NCBI RefSeq assembly: GCF_032362555.1
Contig: NC_083509.1
Coordinates: forward strand, 6,471,001 to 6,535,000
DNA: 64,000 nt
Origin: Amyelois transitella
Taxonomy: Eukaryota; Arthropoda; Insecta; Lepidoptera; Pyralidae
Direction of reading: 5' to 3'
In this document: one piece after another, positions 35,101 to 45,300 of the stretch
How the letters are laid out: every line of letters starts with the position of its first letter
Position numbering within the stretch: position 1 is the stretch's first letter
Notes under the pieces: model-generated
Told to the model about the DNA's origin: nothing
Seen by the model: only the letters and a program-made list of their open reading frames with translations
The model's database searches: none
Made by a program: the position numbers and the translations under genes

Positions 35101-35896
35101 TTGTAATCACGAATTGAAAATAAAGAAAAATATATAATCTGCATTTTCAATTATCTTCTGATCTGAACTCCTTCAACTTGTTACATAATTTGGAGAATAA
35201 GTACTTATAAATTTGTATCACACAGGTCTAGCTAGTCTGCGATTTTTTGTTCTTCGCGCGAATAATGTTTTTTTAAACTTTCATTTCGCATCTGTAGTCT
35301 TGTTTTCGTCGAGGACCTACTGCTATTCACTAGTTGTGTCATTACGATATTTTGTGTAACGGCCAAAGAAGTTGGTTGTTTAAAAATAAGTATTGCTCAA
35401 TAAGCAGAAATCTTGTTGTACAAAAATGTAAACTTGGTACTTTCTAGCTAGGTCTATGACTGAGATTGGTATATTTTGAATAAAAAATGATTTGTATATC
35501 ACTATTTTATTACAATGGTCTATAAAAATATCACAGTTGACAGACTTCTTGTTTCAATAACCACCACTATACAACACTCAAATTAAACAGTAGTCTGTAT
35601 TTTATATGCAAAATGTAAAGTTGTGGCATGTTTACATTAAAGGCGGAAGCGGAGTGGCTCGGGCTTGACCGTGTGCCAACGAGACTGCACATGGAAGAAT
35701 CATCTGAAAAGCAAAAAGGTAATATTAAAATTATGTCAAAGTGGAGCAAACACTCAAATCTTAAACTTTTCAGTTTGCTTATTGTTTGAGTGAATTCTGA
35801 AAGAAAAATAACTGATTAAAGCTTCTTCACCATCTGTAACAGAAAAACAAAATAAATAGTAATTAATTTTAATGTTATCTCCCTTTTTCAGATTAA
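20184..35896 (+). CDS. PCM1: Pericentriolar material 1 protein (PCM1), 29 exons
   Basis: Exons: 20184-20318, 20772-20877, 21172-21351, 21992-22089, 22324-22524, 22906-23055, 23148-23768, 24068-24220, 24361-24453, 24945-25157, 25691-25816, 26476-26575, 26662-26751, 26832-26925, 27370-27587, 28056-28166, 28366-28487, 29079-29161, 29732-29810, 30180-30250, 30728-30806, 30895-30985, 31269-31339, 32026-32140, 32464-32573, 32901-32998, 33393-34902, 35643-35718, 35892-35896. They sum to 5,199 nt in one frame (1,732 aa). PCM1 scaffolds centriolar satellites. Support: coiled-coil segments (KMELSQMRLAALKQQQKRLL; LRALLADKQRELEALL), the FRSYSRQNLLS stretch and the conserved SKLFDLLRENVYSEVTALIG...FLIQLFRELQLISSDPLRQR region at about residues 1405-1475. 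Exon 15 encodes a polyglutamine tract. Uncertain: the end of exon 7 (23702 also keeps frame with a better donor), the weak donor of exon 3, and the exact start. Confidence 0.92.
21645..21835 (+). repeat. Dispersed repeat family A in a PCM1 intron
   Basis: ATGGGGGTAGACAGAGCCAG, AAAGATTGAAAGGGCAC, CATGGTAAAGAGATGGAGTG and the CACATGG end, with an internal deletion. It is in the intron between exons 3 and 4. Confidence 0.65.
25200..25560. repeat. Probable dispersed repeat in a PCM1 intron
   Basis: Noncoding stretch with CTCATCTCACCTGATGGTAA and GATAAGGTGGAGGCCCAGAG, phrases I associate with moth dispersed repeats. No internal support from a second copy in this window, so this is from memory only. 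Confidence 0.35.
27137..27230. repeat. Dispersed repeat family D, second copy
   Basis: Same order of blocks as at 15,650 (TTCAAATTCAAAATGTTTAT, CATCACTTAATAATTGTCAT, GGTTTCACAACATTGGTTGA). It is in the intron before PCM1 exon 15. Confidence 0.65.
27475..27587 (+). repeat. CAA/CAG repeat encoding polyglutamine in PCM1 exon 15
   Basis: A run of CAA and CAG codons with interspersed CTA/CTG, CAT and ATG gives a Q-rich tract of about 37 codons (residues rich in QQQ, QLQQ, QMQQ). Mixed codons rather than pure CAG. Confidence 0.9.
27750..28045 (+). mobile_element. RTE-like LINE 3' end in a PCM1 intron
   Basis: Starts with CGCTGGTGTGGCCACGTCCG (reverse-transcriptase tail RWCGHV type). It continues through a decayed region to GTGATCGTGGCAAATAGAAA and the shared tail AGAGGCGTGATTTTATGTAT. 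It ends about 10 bases before PCM1 exon 16, so this LINE tail lies within the acceptor region. Confidence 0.65.
28845..28945. repeat. Dispersed repeat family B, fragment
   Basis: Contains a CCAGGATCATGGTCAAAAGG-type block and CGCACCCCTGACTCCTCC, resembling the family B copies at 15,290 and 52,860. Short and diverged. Confidence 0.4.
28979..28995. repeat. (AG)n microsatellite
   Basis: Eight AG units in the intron before PCM1 exon 18. Confidence 0.8.
29200..29410 (+). mobile_element. LINE/SINE 3' end of the 'gacttcgtccgc' type
   Basis: Begins near GGCCGCCCGCGACTTCGTCC and runs through AGTAGCCTATGTGTTATTCT, CATGGTAATCGGTTCAGTAG and ACAAACTTTCGCCTTTATAA to an ATAGTAGTAGGA end. This structure is the widespread truncated retroelement tail found throughout insect genomes. 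It lies in the PCM1 intron after exon 18, sense orientation. Confidence 0.65.
29876..30115 (+). repeat. Dispersed repeat family A in a PCM1 intron
   Basis: GTAGAAAGAGCCAACAATCT, ATAGTGACAGGTTGCTAGCC, AAGTTTATAAGCTTATCCC and a diverged CGCCTTTTAAGACATCCATG. Nearly full length but without the terminal GGAACCACACGG block. It lies just upstream of exon 20. Confidence 0.7.
30593..30647. repeat. Short hairpin: 26-bp arms, 3-nt loop
   Basis: The left arm 30593-30618 and the right arm 30622-30647 are reverse complements with one mismatch (G/A) around the loop ACA. In the intron between PCM1 exons 20 and 21. It may be the core of a small palindromic MITE or a stem-loop in the pre-mRNA. Confidence 0.85.
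31020..31145 (+). repeat. Dispersed repeat family A, 3' half
   Basis: AAGAGGAATCTCAAGTCTAT, GTCGCCTTTTAAGACACACA and AAAGAGAAGGAGTGGTCCTA correspond to the second half of the copy at 58,043. Confidence 0.6.
31442..31851. mobile_element. Non-autonomous hAT element (410 bp) in a PCM1 intron
   Basis: Terminal inverted repeats TAGGGTTGCCATC and (on the minus strand from the right end) TAGATTTGCCATC. It is flanked by a perfect 8-bp target duplication, TACCAGGA at 31434-31441 and 31852-31859. An 8-bp duplication and TAGGG-type ends indicate a hAT. The subterminal regions repeat CCGG-containing motifs (CCGGACA, CCCCGGAT, AACCCGG). No ORF. It lies between exons 23 and 24 of PCM1. Confidence 0.88.
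32698..32795 (-). mobile_element. RTE-like LINE tail, reverse orientation, PCM1 intron
   Basis: On the minus strand it carries the same tail seen at 1,900-1,945: a GTAGTTTACCTACCCCTCTG-type block followed by GGAAAGAGGCGTGACATTAT and TGTA units. Only the extreme 3' end is present. Confidence 0.55.
34966..35124 (+). terminator. Possible alternative PCM1 3' end by read-through of exon 27
   Basis: If the donor at 34903 is not used, the frame continues 22 codons past it to a stop at 34966-34968, and AATAAA occurs at 35119-35124. This would give a PCM1 isoform lacking the last two exons. It is a possibility from sequence only. Confidence 0.3.
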
Positions 35897-36031
35897 AACG
35901 CAAGAAAGTTGACAAAAGCTAAAACATTCATCAATATTTCAATTGTATCCTATTATCTTTAGTGAATAGTGACTGCTGTATCTTAATATACCTAATACAT
36001 TTTCATATAATAATTATATGTAATTTATTTG

Positions 36032-36037
36032 AATAAA
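36032..36037 (+). terminator. PCM1 polyadenylation signal
   Basis: AATAAA 136 bases after the PCM1 stop codon. Confidence 0.6.
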
Positions 36038-36096
36038 TACGTAAAGTATATAAAATGTTTTTGTTTACATAAATAAAAATCCTCCCCTTTTCCTTT

Positions 36097-36102
36097 TTTA
36101 TT
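36097..36102 (-). terminator. Polyadenylation signal of the 36-40 kb minus-strand gene
   Basis: AATAAA on the minus strand about 100 bases after the stop at 36205-36207. A second overlapping copy lies at 36102-36107. It supports a terminal exon here. The PCM1 and minus-strand 3' ends are only about 60 bases apart. Confidence 0.5.
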
Positions 36103-36204
36103 TTATTAAATATTGAACCTTACATTCAAACATGAGAAACATCACAAAATAAAGTCTCTATCTATCACTTCAAGTATATCATCACACTACCCCCAACACA
36201 CACA

Positions 36205-39200
36205 TCAAATACACTGAGCTATATGAAATATGTTCCCGCCGTGAATGTTCCAGTACAAAGTCTCCAATAAGTCTTCTGAATTCTCTTCCAATATCTTGTT
36301 CTCATTTGTCTCAGGTTCTATGTTTCTCTCTCTTTGTACTTCTGCAGATAAAATTGACATTGCTGAATTAGGTTTATGTTCCTGTATATATAGCTGTAGA
36401 GATTAAATCATATGGACCATGAGACAACGAGTTATATCTGGATTGTTGTGGGTTGGCCGTAGTAAGCATGGGTTGCTGTTGGAAGTTGGTGGCACCATAC
36501 CCTCTGAAATAAAGTCGAACTTCATCACACTGTGGCCGTAACGTCACAGTGGGAAGCCTCCAGGCGAGTTTTGTTGCCGTTTCACGTTACACAAATATTC
36601 AGTTTTATTATCTATCCCTATAATTGATACACATAGTAATTTTTTTTCAGTTTAAAACATTAAATACAATTAAGGATCTAATTTCAACACAAGTGTTTGC
36701 TTAAATCAAAAGTTACACAGAAACTACAGTCTTCCATACTAGTCCCATTGAGTTGTCCCATGGTGGGTCAAGTGAGATGATTTTGACCCAGGAGTCCCAA
36801 ACTAGGAGTGGGAAGCAGCTTCGTGTGGCTGTGCTTACTATTGACTGTTGGGTACACATAGCACATACATGGTTACACAAAATACATCTAGTTGCACAAA
36901 ATACGTCTAGTTTTTCCTTACCGTAATAAGATCATTCGTTAGCAATACACATAAAAGTAATACACATAACTTTAAAAGGGTCATAAGTCTGATACCATAA
37001 ATATTCGACCACCAAATTCGTTAGCATTTCTGAGAAAATAATGTGAGGTTCTTGTCCTTATAACTTTAACAACAGTAATCACAGGTCAAACAAAAGTACA
37101 AACTTAATTTACAAAGGCGAGTGCTTACCAAACAATGGTTTGCTTTGTTAGCCCATTGCATAGGTACGCAGCTTTGCCATAGTGTGTTTTAACAAATTAA
37201 TGTAAACATACACATTATAGTAACATTTTCACATACTGTATCTTTATTTAGCCAATTCACAGATTGAGAATAATAGAAATTAATTGGAGCAATAATAGTG
37301 CGTGTCCATTCCTATGTTGGTATTGATACATTTTTGATAACATAATATGGTTAAGTATACATAGTTTTAAGCTTGTTTATTTAGATATTATTAATGAAAA
37401 AAAAAATCTACATTTCAAAGTATGTAGACATTTCTGAAAATGTAACTCTCTGTCCCCTTATCAAAGTAATAACTCAATCATTAAAGAGAAATGTAGTTCA
37501 TAAAAACATTTTTTTCTTGTCTATCATTTAAGGTCAACTGACATACAGTCAGTGAATTTTGAGTTACACTACACATACACTGACCTCATTTTTTTGGCAA
37601 GAACTAGATGGTGAACAGAACTTTAACTTACAGTACATACATGTATCACATCTTTGTTCTTTAAGGGACAAACAGAGCCCTAGTTGGATGGTTTAATACT
37701 GGAATTGAGAATTAGAGAGGAACTCCAAATGTATAAATAATAATAAAATGGGGGACAAACTGCAATTCTCGTTGATATCATCATCCCCATGACGAAAATT
37801 TAAGACTTAGCTCATGTGGTTATCGCCATGTGGCCTGTTGATTAAACAATTTGAACTGCTCTGATAGTCGTGACTACAAACACCTAGAAACGCTCTTGCT
37901 TGGCAGTTGGGCTGACCCTTGGTCAGATATAAAAGGCACACTTTTTCTCCTCCTTTTTCAAAAAATCAACAATGTTGTAGAAATTACAAATACAGTTTTT
38001 TTTCTATATTTTCACCTAAAATCATTTTCCCATATAAAATAGTTTCTAGGCTGAAAATTAAGGTTATAAACCTTGTGTCCTATTGTACCTAATGTCAATT
38101 GAAACAAAACAGAACAATAATAAATATAGGTACTTAGTTTAAAAATAAATTGAACATTTTGTTAGGCCAAGAAAGTTTCAAGTAAACAAAAATGTCATGA
38201 TATAGAAGTTAATCATCAATACAATATAATCAACAAATCTGTTTATACAAATATCATATCATAATCACAGCTTAAATTACAACACAATTGAATATTTAAT
38301 TCACATACAAATTTCTCATAAACACCTGTAAAAATTCCCTAAAAATCGAAACACCCATGCATTGATAATACTTAAATCAGTAACAACAGAAAATAACAGT
38401 CCCAATTTAACATTTTTGTTAAACTGCTCCAAAATGGCTATTGAGAAAGTAACAAGTGAATTAATAATTAAAAAACACTGAAATGAAAATAAATAAGCTA
38501 ATGCAAAGAACACCACACCATCCCAATTTTTTGCAGCAAAAATGTAGCCAGATTTAAAAATGGGTAAATCTTATTAAAAATTTTCTTATCAATTAATTGA
38601 TATCAATAAATTAACCCCAATTTTTTTATTGATTTACTAACTTAATCTCAAAGCACAAACAAATAAATAAACAAACAGCTGAACATGGCCTATCAGTCTC
38701 TCCAAGACTAATGGCTCTGTCTACCCCACAAGGGATATAGGACTCTATGTAATATGTATGTATGTTATAATGCTGCCAAAATAAATATATCATATCTGTT
38801 TTTGAAACCTCAAGGCTTAGTTTAACAATCATCCCACTCTCTTTAGACATTTTTTTAAAATTATCTGTTGGCAAAATCTGATGTTGTTAGTTTAAAGGAA
38901 TGCTTGTAAATTCACATTAACAGCTTATTAGACAATTGGTCATTAAAATGTGATGTATACATTCTTTAACCCATGGTGCAATCTAAGCCTGGACCTAGGC
39001 ACTAACACTGTGATTTGACAGTAATTATTCTACAAAAGTATTAAATTGGCACACTATTTTATTTAAGGGATTCTTTCATTACAAATAATAAAGCCCTAAG
39101 GCTTCAAGTATTTCTAAAGAATTACTAGTGCTGTATGTGTCTACCACATGTAAGGAATAAGTATTAGCAATGCAACAGGTGTATCAAGTGCAATCACAAC

Positions 39201-39819
39201 GGTGTGCTATATTTTAGTTTAATAATTAGTCTGCAAACTTTTGGAAACTGCAACAAAACTTGCAAAATGCAACTTATGATGGTAGGCACCACCTAATTTT
39301 TTATTTGGAATATTAAATTATAGCAAGAGACTTCCCACAGAAATCAAGTGACTACACAATATTCCTGCTGCATTGTGTAAAAAAATCTAAAAACCAATAA
39401 AAAATATATGAAACCTCATTGAATAGTATAATCTCTAATAAGATTGTTTGAAATGAAAACATAGGCCAATAAAACATTCAATGAGTTTTCAATGGAAACT
39501 TTAAAAGATGCTTACCTTCACGATGACGCTTGCTCTGAGGATATTCAATGTCATCTGCACTTCTTTTTCTATTATTCGATTGAGCTGGGACTATATTATT
39601 GGCATGTGGTACGTCGAACATTTCGCAATCAGTCGTGACATGGTTAGTTTCTGATCTCTTGGCGTCATGGAATCCGTAGTAACAGTTTGTTGATATGTGA
39701 ATATTCTGACATTGGCCCATAAACTGATTGGCATCGGCACAAACTGGTGCAGGTCGCATGGCATCGAAATTATTTCTGGCGTCTTGCATGTGGTACAAAT
39801 CGATGTTACTGGCCGGCAT
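36205..39819 (-). CDS. Uncharacterised small protein with bipartite nuclear localisation signal; two possible terminal exons
   Basis: The first coding exon is 39516-39819 (ATG at 39819; the open frame continues upstream without an ATG, after a possible acceptor near 39,880). It encodes 101 residues ending with RKRSADDIEYPQSKRHR, a good bipartite nuclear localisation signal, and a donor in phase 1. Two terminal exons fit this phase. One is 36205-36341 (acceptor TTATCTGCAG), giving a 146-aa protein with a glutamate-rich end and DLLETLYWNIHGG. The other is 36374-36501 (acceptor ..TTTCAGAG), giving 143 aa with a glutamine-rich end (NFQQQPMLTTANPQQSRYNS). I do not recognise the protein and give no function; a nuclear location is inferred from the signal only. 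It is tail-to-tail with PCM1. Intron about 3 kb. The first exon is strongly codon-like; the end of the gene is unresolved. Confidence 0.6.
38683..38765 (-). repeat. Dispersed repeat family A, 5' fragment, reverse
   Basis: On the minus strand: CCCTTGTGGGGTAGACAGAG, GACTGATAGGCCATGTTCAG. Lies in the intron of the uncharacterised minus-strand gene. Confidence 0.7.
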
Positions 39820-39879
39820 ACTTGTGGTGCTAGTTTCTTTAAGTTGGATATGCGATATCAATCTGCGTGAATGGTTATT

Positions 39880-40240
39880 CTTAAAACTTGAAGAATAACA
39901 AAAAAAAAGATGTTAGACGAAGGTGATACTGAGGTATTGTCGGGATGGATTTTGGGCAGGCAAGCGACGGACGACGGAGTTGTGCTGTGCTGTGCACAAA
40001 CTAAAAAGAGAGGTGTAATATTTGGTGCGGTGTGGCCTTGTGGCGGGCGTGGCTGGCTGACAGACGAGCGGATGCTATAGGCTTTCTTTATTTAGTATAA
40101 TTTATTTGCGGCGGACAGGCCAGCCAAAGGAGAGGTGAAGAGAAAGTCGGGGGAAGCGTGCCGTAGTGACCACAGATTTTATATTTATTTATAATGTCTA
40201 AATAAAGAGTAAAGACCAAAAACTAAATAGAGATACTGTA
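39880..40240. promoter_or_regulatory. Probable 5' UTR/promoter region of the minus-strand gene
   Basis: GC-richer than its surroundings, with no coding frame. A polypyrimidine tract followed by CAAG at about 39,877 could be an acceptor for a noncoding first exon further right. The assignment is positional. Confidence 0.35.
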
Positions 40241-40248
40241 GTGACTAG

Positions 40249-41160
40249 TAGGAATGTGAAAAAAAAATCGATTATGGAAAAAATCGATTAAAAATCGATT
40301 TTTTTTAATGTAAAAATCGATTTTTTTACGTGATTTTTTTAAAATTAATAATCGATTAAAAATCGATTTTTATAATCATACAATAAATGCACTCCGACGT
40401 TACGTTTTTGTCTTCTGGCTTGGAGCCCGGAACGCGAACTGCCAAAGAATACCATCATAGCTCCATAATATTACATTAACGCCATCTTTGCATTCTTTCT
40501 GTGCTCTTAAAACAGTTTAGATGATTAATTTACTTTATAGACGGCCTCTGTGGCGCAGCGGTAGTACGCTTGTCTGTGACACCTGAGGTCCCGGGTTCGA
40601 ATCCCGGTCAGGGCATGATGAGAAAAGAACTTTTTCTGATTGGTCTTGGATGTTTATCTATATAAGTATGTATTTATTAAAAAATTATAGTACATATCGT
40701 TGAGTTAGCATCTCGTAACACAAGTCTCGAACTTACTTCGAGGCAAACTCAATCTGTGTAATTTGTCTCGTATATATTTATATTTATTTATTTATTTAAT
40801 CAAACATTCTCTAGATGGAATTAGTCGATGAACAGTATTTTACCGACATTCGGTTGATGTTTTATTCATTATTCGTTGCTGAAACTTCATTTTTCAAACT
40901 TGATTGTTAAAAACTTTAATTTGTGTTGATTATATAAGAACTTACTGTTTCTTTTGTTTATTTTTAATGAATAAATCTATTGATATAATTTATATGGCGT
41001 TTATTTTGACATAAATTGAAAAATTAGGAAAAATCTATCAATATAATAAAATCGATTATTTTCTTAAGAAAAATCGATTATTTGTTAATCGATTTTTCAT
41101 ACTTAAAAAATAAATCGATTATATAAAAATCGATTTTTTATCAGCAATGTCACAACCCTA
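40249..41160. mobile_element. Non-autonomous hAT element (912 bp) carrying a nested SINE
   Basis: It is flanked by a perfect 8-bp target duplication, GTGACTAG at 40241-40248 and 41161-41168. The ends TAGGAATGTGA and (from the right, minus strand) TAGGGTTGTGA are imperfect terminal inverted repeats. Both subterminal regions carry many AATCGATT-type motifs (40,265-40,375 and 41,045-41,140). No transposase ORF. The SINE at 40,543 sits in its middle. Confidence 0.9.
40543..40800 (+). mobile_element. tRNA-derived SINE inside the hAT element
   Basis: A 73-nt tRNA-like head (40543-40615) has a perfect A box (TGGCGCAGCGG, 40551-40561) and B box (GGTTCGAATCC, 40594-40604). A non-tRNA body with AGAACTTTTTCTGATTGG and CATCTCGTAACACAAGTCTC follows, and the element ends in TTTATTTA units. 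The acceptor stem does not pair properly, so this is not a functional tRNA gene. It is internally promoted by RNA polymerase III in its family. Confidence 0.88.
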
Positions 41161-41204
41161 GTGACTAGCGATTTCGTTTCGTAAGTGCATTCGCGCTGCC
41201 GAAC

Positions 41205-41664
41205 TATCGATAATTGTTCTTGAAAATAATTATCGATGGGCGTAACGATAAAGTAGATGACTTTATCGATACGTCTATCGATAGTTATTACAATACCCAG
41301 CAGCAAAGGTATCGATATAATTGAAGCTCAATGTCGATGGTATTTTTGGGTACCAATCTACGGTGTCAATAATATTGACGGCAGGGCTTGAAATACCGTT
41401 AAAAAATTGGTATCGTTATTACTGTCAAATAGGGTAATCATTACGATATTTTTGGCTTCATTTACCGTTATACTCATAAAACGTTACCAGTCAAATTAAC
41501 GGTTAGAGGTATCGTTAAGACTGTTAACGTTATTTTTTGTATTTACCGATACTGATTGATTTAATGACGGATTTACCATAACGGTATTAGTCGTAACTTT
41601 TTGAAAATAAGGTTATTATCGTTACTTTAACAATCCCTAGTTGATGGTAACTGCGTTATCGATA
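41205..41664. promoter_or_regulatory. Cluster of TATCGATA (DRE-like) octamers
   Basis: Perfect TATCGATA occurs at 41205-41212, 41264-41271, 41276-41283, 41310-41317 and 41657-41664, with a 7/8 match at 41231. In Drosophila this octamer is the DRE bound by DREF, and CGATA clusters are bound by BEAF-32. It lies 0.7-1.2 kb upstream of SLC30A9. A transposon origin is possible because neighbouring elements are rich in ATCGAT. Confidence 0.45.
41382..41639. mobile_element. Probable old hAT-like MITE (about 258 bp)
   Basis: It begins CAGGGCTTGAAATACCGTTA and ends ACTTTAACAATCCCTA, giving imperfect inverted ends. The interior is full of inverted AACGGTA / ATCGTTA motifs. The flanks ATTGACGG and GTTGATGG match at 6 of 8 positions, as for a decayed 8-bp target duplication. 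Confidence 0.5.
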
Positions 41665-42371
41665 GTCTATCGAAACTATTATTTTTACTCAAGAAGATTA
41701 GAGACCTAATACTAGAAACCACAAACTGAATTGAGAAAAGAAAAATGACCTTCAAATTTCTCGTTATTCCTCTATCTCTTTCTAAATAGGGTGTCCACGT
41801 CGTGATATGAATAGGATTTTCCCGTTTTCAAGATTTCATTTTTTGTTGATTATGAACTGAAAAAAAATATTGAAAATTTTGTCCCCTTGAACGGGTTTCC
41901 ATCACGCCGGCAACATTTACGTACTACTGTATTTCAATAGCAGTACGCTGCACAAAAATGCTGCCCGCGCGATAGTCACCTGTTGCTCCCTCAGACTTAT
42001 GCTGAGCGCCCTGTTAAGCTCTCGAGCGCCCTTGCTCCAAGGACCGAGTGTGTCATTGTCATTGTCACACTATACAAAGTCAAGTCAGATGTCTAATTAG
42101 GTGCAGCTTAAAGAGAAGCAGTGTTTCTCCAGCTTTTTCTGTTGTAATATTTACCATTTAAAGAAGAGTTTGTTGCCGAGTGTGGTGGGAAACTATTATG
42201 AATTAGACTACTTATATTCAATTTTATTTATACTAAAACACCTTCATTGACCAAAGAAAACCTCAAATGATACTGGTGTCTGTTTCGGATTTTCGGTATG
42301 ACTTGATGACAAAACTGTAAAATAGAAAGATTAATATATTTTAACGGATATATTCATATAAAGTTATCATC

Positions 42372-45300
42372 ATGATACCTACATTAGTAGTTAAGTGTTT
42401 ATATCGAAAGCTTGGAAGACGAACTGTGGAGCTAAAGCAATTCCACTCTATGATTAATGTGCTTCCTAATACGTACCGCCACGACGCCTTTCGTGTAGCC
42501 GACACAAAACTATGGAGGCATATAAATACAACAGCTTATATCAGAGAAAAGAGTAAACCAGTGAAAGATGTCAAAATTCAAGATAAAGTTGTAACGAAAG
42601 GTGATTCTACTGAAAAAGTTATCAAACAAAGTGCAACGGGGGATATTATAGTCAAGACTGAAACTGATGTTAATAAAATAGTAACTAAAGTCACGATAGA
42701 AAAAACTGATACTAAAGCAGTACCACCGCCAAGTCCACCTCCTAAACCCCCAGGTGAGTTTCATTAAAACTGGTTAAAGTTTGTGTAGTAGTAGTTTTTA
42801 CTTGTAAGGTCAAATTATTTTAAAATTGAAAATAAGTGCATAACATGGCCAATTCAATTTTTACAGAAACCCTTACAGCTTTACCTTTTTGGCAAGTGGA
42901 TTGTACAGATTTCCTTTTGCCCATAATTTATAATGCAGAAATCTTATATTGCACCTGTTGATATTTTTTAAAGAACTTATAGGTAGATAACAAAAATTTA
43001 CACATATTTTCTTATTACATACATACAAACCATCTTGCCTGTTTCCCATTGGGATAGGCAGATACAGTGGATTTCCACTTGCTACAATCCTTACAGACCT
43101 CTCCTTGCATGTATTTAATGTGTGTAGAATTGAATGATTGTTATTATTATAGCAATTTCATAATGTAGCACATTATTTTCAGCAAAGAAAAGACTATTGA
43201 TAGATTTCTCTGCATCTTACACTGAACGTAACTTTATTACACCAATGAGAGCTATGACGGAGTATTTGCTTAAGCAATCTGATTTGGAAACTCTGCCAAA
43301 AGTGTTAAGGAGATCACCATATGAATCTGAACCTCCAATAACTGTGTATTATAGGAAAGATGTTGAGGCCAAGGCTATTGAGGTTGGTATGACTTATTTG
43401 TAACTAACATTGCTAAGTGCTAGTAGTTAGCGTAAATTCAGAGCTTTTATTACTATCAATTTGATACATTTATTTTAAATGATTCGGTACTTACTTTTTT
43501 ATTTTTATAAGCCATATAATTACTAAATTTGCATAGAAAAAAAAATTGTGTCTTTTCAGGTCTGGGGATCAAGGGAGGCTTTAGAAAAAGAACTCTTAAG
43601 GAGAGAATTGGATAGACGAAGATATGAACAAGGTGAATTATAGCAGATTATCTATAAAAATTAGATTTCGTTTTACTCAGTTAGATTTCTTTTGAGTCAT
43701 TTTTAAATATTTTTAGATGTATTTACTGTGAAGAGAAGATTACGAAATTATCGAAGAGAAATGAGCCATAAGCGCATCAGACCTGAGGTGGAAGAATTAG
43801 GTCTCAAAACCAGATCAGGGCGAGTGGTCCTAACTGCCATAGGAATGTAAGTCATATTAAACATAAGTAAAATTAATACATTTTAAGCCTTAAATTGAAA
43901 TGGAAATATGGGTTGCCACTTTTATATACTATGTAACCTCTTTTCCTATTAGAAAATACAATTTGAACTGAGATCAGTGCATAAACATACTGAAAACATA
44001 CTGTCTTGTTTTTTCACTCATCATAAATCACAACAGATTAGTTCTCACTGCACCTATATAAACTTGATCATGATTTTTTTTTTATCTTGACAATGGTATT
44101 CTAGTTTGAGAAATTAATTTAAATAAATTGATTTTCAGCAATGGCTGCAATTTCTTGTTCAAATTGTGTGCATGGTTCTACACTGGATCTCATAGCTTGT
44201 TCTCTGAATGTATACACTCTTTGGCTGATACAGTGAATCAGCTGATATTAGCATATGGAATTCACAAATCAGTTCAAGTGAGTCAATGTAAATTATATAG
44301 GTAATGAAACTTTTTTATTTTCTGGATGATATAATCTCTACCTGTAAAATTCAAAGTGTTTTTGTGTGGGATAGAAAGCTCAAAGGCTGGATAGTGACTA
44401 AGGTTACTTTGACTTTACTTATTTTACATTTTGTGTAAACTTCAATATTTATAGATGTGACATGATAAAATGTTCAAACAATTTCACGCAAATTATTTTA
44501 GAATAAATGTGCCTTGCATAATTTTATCCATAGTAAAAAGAAGCTAAGCAAAAAATTTGAGAAAAGCAGAAATACTTTGAGAAAAGAAAGAAATATTTTC
44601 TGGAGGCAGGATAATTTAAAACATGAAATATAACAATTACAGATGGCGGACCCAGATCACCCATATGGATACACAAACATGCGATATGTATCATCCCTGA
44701 TATCAGGTGTAGGGATCTTTTGTGTAGGAAGTGGACTATCATTTTACCATGGAGTCATGGGCATTTTGGATCCACAACCATTACATGACTTTTACTGGGT
44801 AAGTTTTAGTTCCTAAGTCACATCATGGGTCTTACTTTCATATAGGGAAGATGACCTCAGAAGATAAATTTCAACAATTTTCCTATGATTTTCATTTTTA
44901 AACAGAATTTGCATGTGATTTTTTACTTTTTTTTTTACATTTGTAGAATTCTGGCATTCTCAGGATTTTGTTTTCTCAAAAGACTACAAAATAAGATATA
45001 TATTTCTTTCAGGCTTACTTTGTACTGGGTGGGGCAGTTGTATCTGAAGGAGCAACCTTAATGGTTGCTCTGAACGCCGTTCGGAAGGGTGCAAAAGAAG
45101 CAAATGTTCCATTATATGAGTATGGTAAGAAATAATACAAAATTAATTTAAGATTGGTTTTTAATTTTTTAAATGAGGTCGCCTCGTCGTGTAATTTAAA
45201 AGACTATTAAGTGAGTTTACAAGGCTACTTCTTAAGCCTGGAACCCAAAGGGCCAACAAACAATAGCTCTCGACTGATGGTATAAGTAACATACAAATGT

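Noticed and set aside
40543..40615. A tRNA gene
   Set aside because: A and B boxes are perfect, but the acceptor stem does not pair and the sequence continues into a typical SINE body with TTTATTTA tail.
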